The notes beneath the pieces are model-generated. The model was given only the letters and a program-made list of their open reading frames with translations, did no database searches and was not told where the DNA came from. From Thiorhodovibrio winogradskyi (GTDB lineage Bacteria; Pseudomonadota; Gammaproteobacteria; Chromatiales; Chromatiaceae), in NCBI RefSeq assembly GCF_036208045.1, contig NZ_CP121472.1, forward strand, positions 4,103,531-4,167,530: a DNA stretch of 64,000 bases, given 5' to 3'. Positions 59,647-64,000 of the stretch are shown one piece after another (the stretch's first letter is position 1; every line of letters starts with the position of its first letter). A program made the position numbers and the translations under genes.

Positions 59647-60567
59647 TCAGGCCCGCCCGATGCGCGGGTCGATCCAGAGATAAAGCAGATCAGTCAGGGT
59701 ATTGACGCCGACATAGATCAGGCTAATCAAGAGCACGCAGCCCTGCACCACGGGGTAGTCGCGGGCCTTGATGGCGTCGACCAACAGACTGCCGATGCCG
59801 GGCCAGGAGAAGACGGTCTCGGTGATGACGGCACCGCCGAGCAGGCCGCCGAGTTGCAGGCCGAGCAAGGTCAGGATGGGCAGGGCGGCGTTGCGCAGGG
59901 CGTGGCGCCAGAGTACGGCGGATTCGTTCAGACCCTTGGCGCGAGCGGTGCGGATGTAGTCCTCGCCCAACACTTCCAGCAGACTGGCGCGCACCATGCG
60001 TGCCAGCAATGCAGCCAGGCCGGTACCCAGGGTGAGCGCCGGCAGGATAAGACTGTTCCAGCCCTCGCGGCCGCTGACCGGGGTCCAGCCGAGCCACAGG
60101 GAAAACACCAGAATCAGCATGGGACCGAGCCAGAAGTTGGGGATCGCCATGCCAAGTACAGAGAAACCCATGGCGGCGGAATCGAGCGCTCGCCCCTGGT
60201 GGCGCGCGGCCAGCACCCCGAGCGGCAGGGCGATGATGACCGCCAGGCTGAGCGCGACCAGGGTGAGCTGTAGGGTGGCGGGAAAGCGCTCGGCGATCAT
60301 GTCGGCGACCGGGCGCTGGTCGATCAGGGACTGCCCCAGATCGAGCCTGAGCAACCCTGCGAGATAGTCCCCGTATTGCACCGACAGCGGTCGATCCAGA
60401 CCCAGATGGGTGCGCAGCGCGGCCAGGTCGGCGGGGCGAGCACTCTCGCCCAACATGGCCTCGACCGGGTCGCCTGGCACCAGGTGCAGCAGCAGAAACA
60501 CCAAGGTGGAGACGCCCAGCATGACCACCAGGGTGGCGCTCAGGCGAGCGAGCAGGGCCCCGCCCAT
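59647..60567 (-). CDS. Peptide/nickel-type ABC transporter permease (DppB/OppB family), orphan
   Basis: 306 residues from ATG 60567, which overlaps the preceding stop in TGATG; ATG 60585 is an alternative inside the previous gene. LVFLLLHLVPGDPVEAMLGE near the N-terminus and the EAA-loop RASLLEVLGEDYIRTARAKGLNE...HALRNAALPILT are typical for BPD_transp_1 permeases of the DppB type. The partner DppC permease, ATPases and binding protein that normally follow are absent downstream. Its role therefore depends on components encoded elsewhere. Confidence 0.9.
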   Translation of the reverse strand: MGGALLARLSATLVVMLGVSTLVFLLLHLVPGDPVEAMLGESARPADLAALRTHLGLDRPLSVQYGDYLAGLLRLDLGQSLIDQRPVADMIAERFPATLQLTLVALSLAVIIALPLGVLAARHQGRALDSAAMGFSVLGMAIPNFWLGPMLILVFSLWLGWTPVSGREGWNSLILPALTLGTGLAALLARMVRASLLEVLGEDYIRTARAKGLNESAVLWRHALRNAALPILTLLGLQLGGLLGGAVITETVFSWPGIGSLLVDAIKARDYPVVQGCVLLISLIYVGVNTLTDLLYLWIDPRIGRA

Positions 60568-61130
60568 CAGCCCTGGCTCCAGCAAAGATCGCGCGGCAAG
60601 GGGCCCTGATCAATGCGCACCTGGGCACCCCTGGGCGTGCGCGCGAAGAGTTCGAGCAGGTCGGGGTCGCGCATGCGGATGCAGCCATGGGAGCGCGGCA
60701 CGCCCATGGGTTCGGTGTCCGGACAGCCGTGAATGTAGATGAAGCGGCGCAGGGTGTCTCGGTCGCCACCGCGATTGCGACCAGCCTCCAGCCCGGTTAG
60801 CCAGAGGATACGGGTTAGAATCCAGTCGCGGTTCGGATGTTTTGCCGCCAGCGCCGGGCTGTAGATTTCCCCAGTCGGCCGCCGGGCGCGAAAGACGGTC
60901 CCGGGCGGGCAGCCGTCGCCGATTTTCAGCCGCACCCGGTGCAGGCCGAGTGGCGTGCAGCCACTGCCATTGCACTCGCCTGGTCCATTCAGGGCGGTCG
61001 AGATGGGATAGAAGCGACAGGTGCCATCCGAACTCAGCAACGCCAGCCGCTGCTCGGCCAGCGAGACCCAAAGCGCGACGCCCGCGGCTGGCGCCCGCGA
61101 GTCCCGGGACAGGTGCAACGGCGGCTTCAT
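60567..61130 (-). CDS. L,D-transpeptidase (YkuD domain)
   Basis: 187 residues if started at ATG 61130; ATG 61154, overlapping the pepN stop, is also possible. The YkuD catalytic signature is present: FIYIHGCPDTEP and PRSHGCIRMRDPDLLELF, with the nucleophile Cys in SHGCIRM. No signal peptide is obvious, which is odd for a periplasmic peptidoglycan cross-linking enzyme, so the start may need review. It is cotranscribed with pepN and coupled to the permease. Confidence 0.88.
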   Translation of the reverse strand: MKPPLHLSRDSRAPAAGVALWVSLAEQRLALLSSDGTCRFYPISTALNGPGECNGSGCTPLGLHRVRLKIGDGCPPGTVFRARRPTGEIYSPALAAKHPNRDWILTRILWLTGLEAGRNRGGDRDTLRRFIYIHGCPDTEPMGVPRSHGCIRMRDPDLLELFARTPRGAQVRIDQGPLPRDLCWSQG

Positions 61131-61146
61131 CACCAAAGACCCAAGC

Positions 61147-63861
61147 CTAGCCATCCAGGGTCTTGCCCAGCACCTCGAACAGATCGGGCGAGACACCGTC
61201 GCGCGCGCGCAAGCCTTCCAACTCGGCGCGCATCAGTGCCTGCCGCCCGGCATCGAAGCGACGCCATTGGGTCAGCGGATGCGAGAGGCGCGCGGCCAGT
61301 TGTGGGTTGAGGGGGTCGAGGCGCCCGATCTGATCGGCCAGCAGCCGGTAGCCACCGCCGTCGGCGGCATGAAAGCAGGACGGATTGCCGCTGGCAAAGG
61401 CACCGATCAGACTGCGCACGCGGTTGGGATTGGCGATGGAAAAATCCGCATGCCCGAGCAGTTGTTTGACGCGCTCCAAGGTGCCCGGCACGCTGGCCTG
61501 GGCCTGGATGGCAAACCATTTATCCAGCACCAGCGCATCACCAGACCAGCGCTGATAAAAATCGGCCAGCGCCTGCTCGGCCAGGTCGGCGTCTTGGCTG
61601 TCGCGCAGGCGGAGAAGACCACGCAGCGCGGCGATGCGGTCGGTCATGGTGACGGCGCTGGCATACTGGCGCTGGCACAGGGCGAGCATCTCCTCATCGG
61701 GCGCGCGCATCAGGACGCCCAGGCACAGGTTCTTGAGCGCGCGCCGACCCATGGCGGCTGGGGACAGGTCTGGCCGCGTGCCCTGCCCCGCCACCGGCTC
61801 CGCGGCATGCAGTGCCCGATAGCGCGCGAGCAGCTCGGTGCGCAGGCTAGCGGCAATCCTTGCCATCAGCGCCTCGCGTGCGCGGTGGATGCCCGCGACA
61901 TCCACCACCTCCATTTGATCGCCCAGATAGGACTCCGAGGGCAGCGCCAGCACCTCGGCAAGCAGCGCCGGGCTGGAGTCTGGATCGCGCAGCGCGGCGG
62001 CGAAGGCATCCATAAAGGCTTGCGGAGCCGGACCTTCCAGGGCCGCTGGGCTATCCGCCGCCGCGACCATCGCCAGCAGCACCCGCTCGGCCAGTTGCTG
62101 GGCGGCCTGCCAGCGTGCCACGCCGTCTGGATCCGCGGCCATCAGCCGGGTCAGTTCTTTGTCTGAATAGGGAAACCGCAGCTTGACCGGCGCCGAGAAG
62201 CCGCGCGGCAACGAGGGCACCGGGCGCTCGCCGAGCCCGACGAAGTCAAACACCTGGCGCGCCTCGCGCAGCTCTAGCACCCGGGTGCCGGGCGCGGCTG
62301 GCGTCGCTTCGCCGGCCAGTCGCACTGGCAGTTCCCGCCCATCGGCACCGATCAGACCGAGCGCGAGCGGCAGATGCAGCGGCGCCTTCTCGGGCTGGCC
62401 CGGAGTGGGATCGGTGTGCTGGCGCACCTCCAGCCGATACCTGCCCTGCTCCGCGTCCCAGTCGGCCGTGCAGTCCAGCACCGGGGTGCCGGCCTGTTCA
62501 TACCAACGGCGGAATTGGGTCAGATCAAGGCCGCTGGCATCCTCCATGCAACGCACGAAGTCCTCGGTGGTCACCGCCTGGCCATCGTGGCGCTCGAAAT
62601 ACAGGTCGGTCGCGGCGCGGAAGCGCTCGGGGCCAAGCAAGCGCGCCTGCATGCGCACCAGTTCCGCGCCCTTCTCATACACGGTTGAGGTGTAGAAGTT
62701 ATTGATTTCGATATAGCTGTCCGGGCGCACTGGATGCGCCATGGGACCGGCGTCTTCCGGGAACTGGCGCGCGCGCAGGGCGCGGACATCCATGATGCGC
62801 TGCACATCGCGCCCGACCTGGTCGGCGCTGAATTCCTGATCCCGAAACACGGTGAAGCCTTCCTTCAGGCTCAACTGGAACCAGTCGCGGCAAGTGATGC
62901 GATTGCCGGTCCAATTGTGGAAGTACTCATGCGCCACCACCGAGGCGATGCCAGCGAAGTCCTGGTCGGTCGCGGTCTCGGGGCTGGCCAGAACATATTT
63001 GGCATTGAAGACATTCAGCCCCTTGTTCTCCATGGCGCCCATGTTGAAGTGGCTGACAGCGACAATCATGAACAAGTCCAGATCGTACTCGCGGCCGTAA
63101 TGCTCCTCGTCCCAGCGCATCGCGGCTTTAAGCGAGCGCATGGCATGATCGCATTTGTCGCGGTTGTGCGGCTCCATATACAGATGCAGGGCAATCTCGC
63201 GCCCCGAGGCGGTGGTAAAGCTGTCCTCCATGCGCGCCAAATCACCCGCCACCAGGGCAAAGAGATAGCTTGGCTTGGGAAAGGGGTCTTCCCAGCGCGC
63301 CAGATGACGGCCGTCGGGCTGATCGCCCGCTTGGGTCTTCTGGCCGGTCTCCTGGCCGATGGGATTACCATTGGACAGCAGCACCGGATAGCGCGCCGCG
63401 TCCGCCACCAGGGTGACGGCAAAGCGCGCCATCACATCCGGGCGGTCGAGAAAATAGGTGATCCGCCGAAAACCCTCGGCCTCGCACTGAGTGCAGAGCA
63501 TGTCGCCAGAGACATAAAGCCCCTCGAGCGCGGTGTTGTCTATGGGATGAATACGCACCTGGGTACGCAGGCAAAAGCGATCCGGCACCCGCCGCACCAC
63601 CAGGGATTGATCCTCGAGCAGATACTCGACCGGCGGCAGCGCCCGATCATCGAGCGCGATGTCCAGCAATTCCAGCTGCTCGCCATCAAGGCGCAGCGAG
63701 CCGTCGCCGCGTTTGGCCGCCGGATTGCGCCGGATAGCAAGCTCGGCGCTGACCAGGGTCGCGGCGGCGTCGAGATCAAAACGCAGCTCGGCGCGGTCGA
63801 TCAGGAACTCGGGCGGCTGGTAATCTTGCAGCCGGGTCGGCGTGGGCGTGTCGCGATACAT
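61147..63861 (-). CDS. pepN: Aminopeptidase N
   Basis: 904 residues of the M1 family. The substrate-binding GAMENKG exopeptidase motif and the zinc site HEYFHNWTGNRITCRDWFQLSLKEG (HExxH-18-E) are intact. The N-terminal beta domain begins RLQDYQPPEFLIDRAELRFDL, and the C-terminal helical domain ends SPDLFEVLGKTLDG. It removes N-terminal residues from peptides in the cytoplasm. The length equals the enterobacterial enzyme (~870-900). Confidence 0.97.
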   Translation of the reverse strand: MYRDTPTPTRLQDYQPPEFLIDRAELRFDLDAAATLVSAELAIRRNPAAKRGDGSLRLDGEQLELLDIALDDRALPPVEYLLEDQSLVVRRVPDRFCLRTQVRIHPIDNTALEGLYVSGDMLCTQCEAEGFRRITYFLDRPDVMARFAVTLVADAARYPVLLSNGNPIGQETGQKTQAGDQPDGRHLARWEDPFPKPSYLFALVAGDLARMEDSFTTASGREIALHLYMEPHNRDKCDHAMRSLKAAMRWDEEHYGREYDLDLFMIVAVSHFNMGAMENKGLNVFNAKYVLASPETATDQDFAGIASVVAHEYFHNWTGNRITCRDWFQLSLKEGFTVFRDQEFSADQVGRDVQRIMDVRALRARQFPEDAGPMAHPVRPDSYIEINNFYTSTVYEKGAELVRMQARLLGPERFRAATDLYFERHDGQAVTTEDFVRCMEDASGLDLTQFRRWYEQAGTPVLDCTADWDAEQGRYRLEVRQHTDPTPGQPEKAPLHLPLALGLIGADGRELPVRLAGEATPAAPGTRVLELREARQVFDFVGLGERPVPSLPRGFSAPVKLRFPYSDKELTRLMAADPDGVARWQAAQQLAERVLLAMVAAADSPAALEGPAPQAFMDAFAAALRDPDSSPALLAEVLALPSESYLGDQMEVVDVAGIHRAREALMARIAASLRTELLARYRALHAAEPVAGQGTRPDLSPAAMGRRALKNLCLGVLMRAPDEEMLALCQRQYASAVTMTDRIAALRGLLRLRDSQDADLAEQALADFYQRWSGDALVLDKWFAIQAQASVPGTLERVKQLLGHADFSIANPNRVRSLIGAFASGNPSCFHAADGGGYRLLADQIGRLDPLNPQLAARLSHPLTQWRRFDAGRQALMRAELEGLRARDGVSPDLFEVLGKTLDG

Positions 63862-63975
63862 ATCGGGCGGCTTCCTAAACTTGTTATCCTGATGCGGGGT
63901 CGCGCGGGCTGGCCAAGCGCGACCCCCAGATGATTCCCATGGGTATTAAAGCAGATCAGTCGAGTCGAAGGCGCC

Positions 63976-64000
63976 ATGGTCAAAATCGAAATGTACAGCA
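63976..64000 (+). CDS. Probable glutaredoxin 3 start (3' partial)
   Basis: Only eight codons are inside the window, MVKIEMYS, which match the usual beginning of GrxC-type glutaredoxins before their CPYC active site. Divergent from pepN. Very little to judge on. Confidence 0.35.

Noticed and set aside
62734-63933. 399-codon plus-strand frame opposite pepN
   Set aside because: pepN on the minus strand is unambiguous; this is a shadow.

Overview
The window reads as chromosome from a high-GC gammaproteobacterium, most likely a purple sulfur bacterium (Chromatiaceae-like). The grounds are the rpe-gph-trpE cluster, the c-di-GMP and multi-PAS sensor proteins, a P1B-6-type metal ATPase operon, a bacteriohemerythrin and the overall codon use. 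The taxonomic call is an inference from gene content; no 16S or marker-gene test was possible.

Layout. 1-4.5 kb: hybrid sensor kinase and receiver-GGDEF diguanylate cyclase. 4.6-9.9 kb: SNase-like protein, a radical SAM protein with its Cys cluster ahead of the core, transposase debris, a Uma2 nuclease and an intact IS3-family element. 9.9-14.4 kb: HD-GYP phosphodiesterase, then trpE, gph and rpe. 15.2-20.6 kb: two periplasmic proteins, then a tight five-gene operon of four small glycine-zipper/Pro-Gly-rich membrane proteins and a P1B-6-like ATPase with an SCA membrane motif. This is a strong candidate ferrosome (fez-type, iron organelle) locus. 20.5-22.5 kb: a graveyard of CBS, HATPase, receiver, P-type ATPase, SufC and SufBD fragments. 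22.5-31.3 kb: DUF502 protein, aminotransferase, and a TgpA/DUF58/MoxR operon split by a hipBA toxin-antitoxin module. 31.3-33.6 kb: relics, tRNA-Ser(TGA) and a DUF4214 protein.

33.8-52.6 kb holds a complete type 1 BREX phage-defence locus in canonical order (brxA, brxB, brxC, pglX, pglZ, brxL). It is unusual because it is riddled with a repeat family. Octamer arrays (GAAGTTAA/GAAGTTGG and complements) and heptamer arrays (CACCCCT and complements) occur between and inside its genes. Two arrays flank genes for four-helix-bundle (S23/IVS/Avd-like) proteins. pglX has five in-frame insertions of this material, one containing a complete four-helix-bundle gene in another frame. Small toxin-antitoxin-like genes and relics fill the brxC-pglX and pglX-pglZ gaps.

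52.6-64 kb: bacteriohemerythrin, alpha/beta hydrolase, a membrane HEAGH protein, a truncated MBL-fold gene beside a MITE-like repeat, an MMPL/RND exporter, an orphan peptide-type ABC permease, an L,D-transpeptidase, pepN and probably the first codons of a glutaredoxin gene. A MITE-like repeat with terminal inverted repeats occurs twice whole (14.7 and 56.0 kb) and once partial (7.1 kb).
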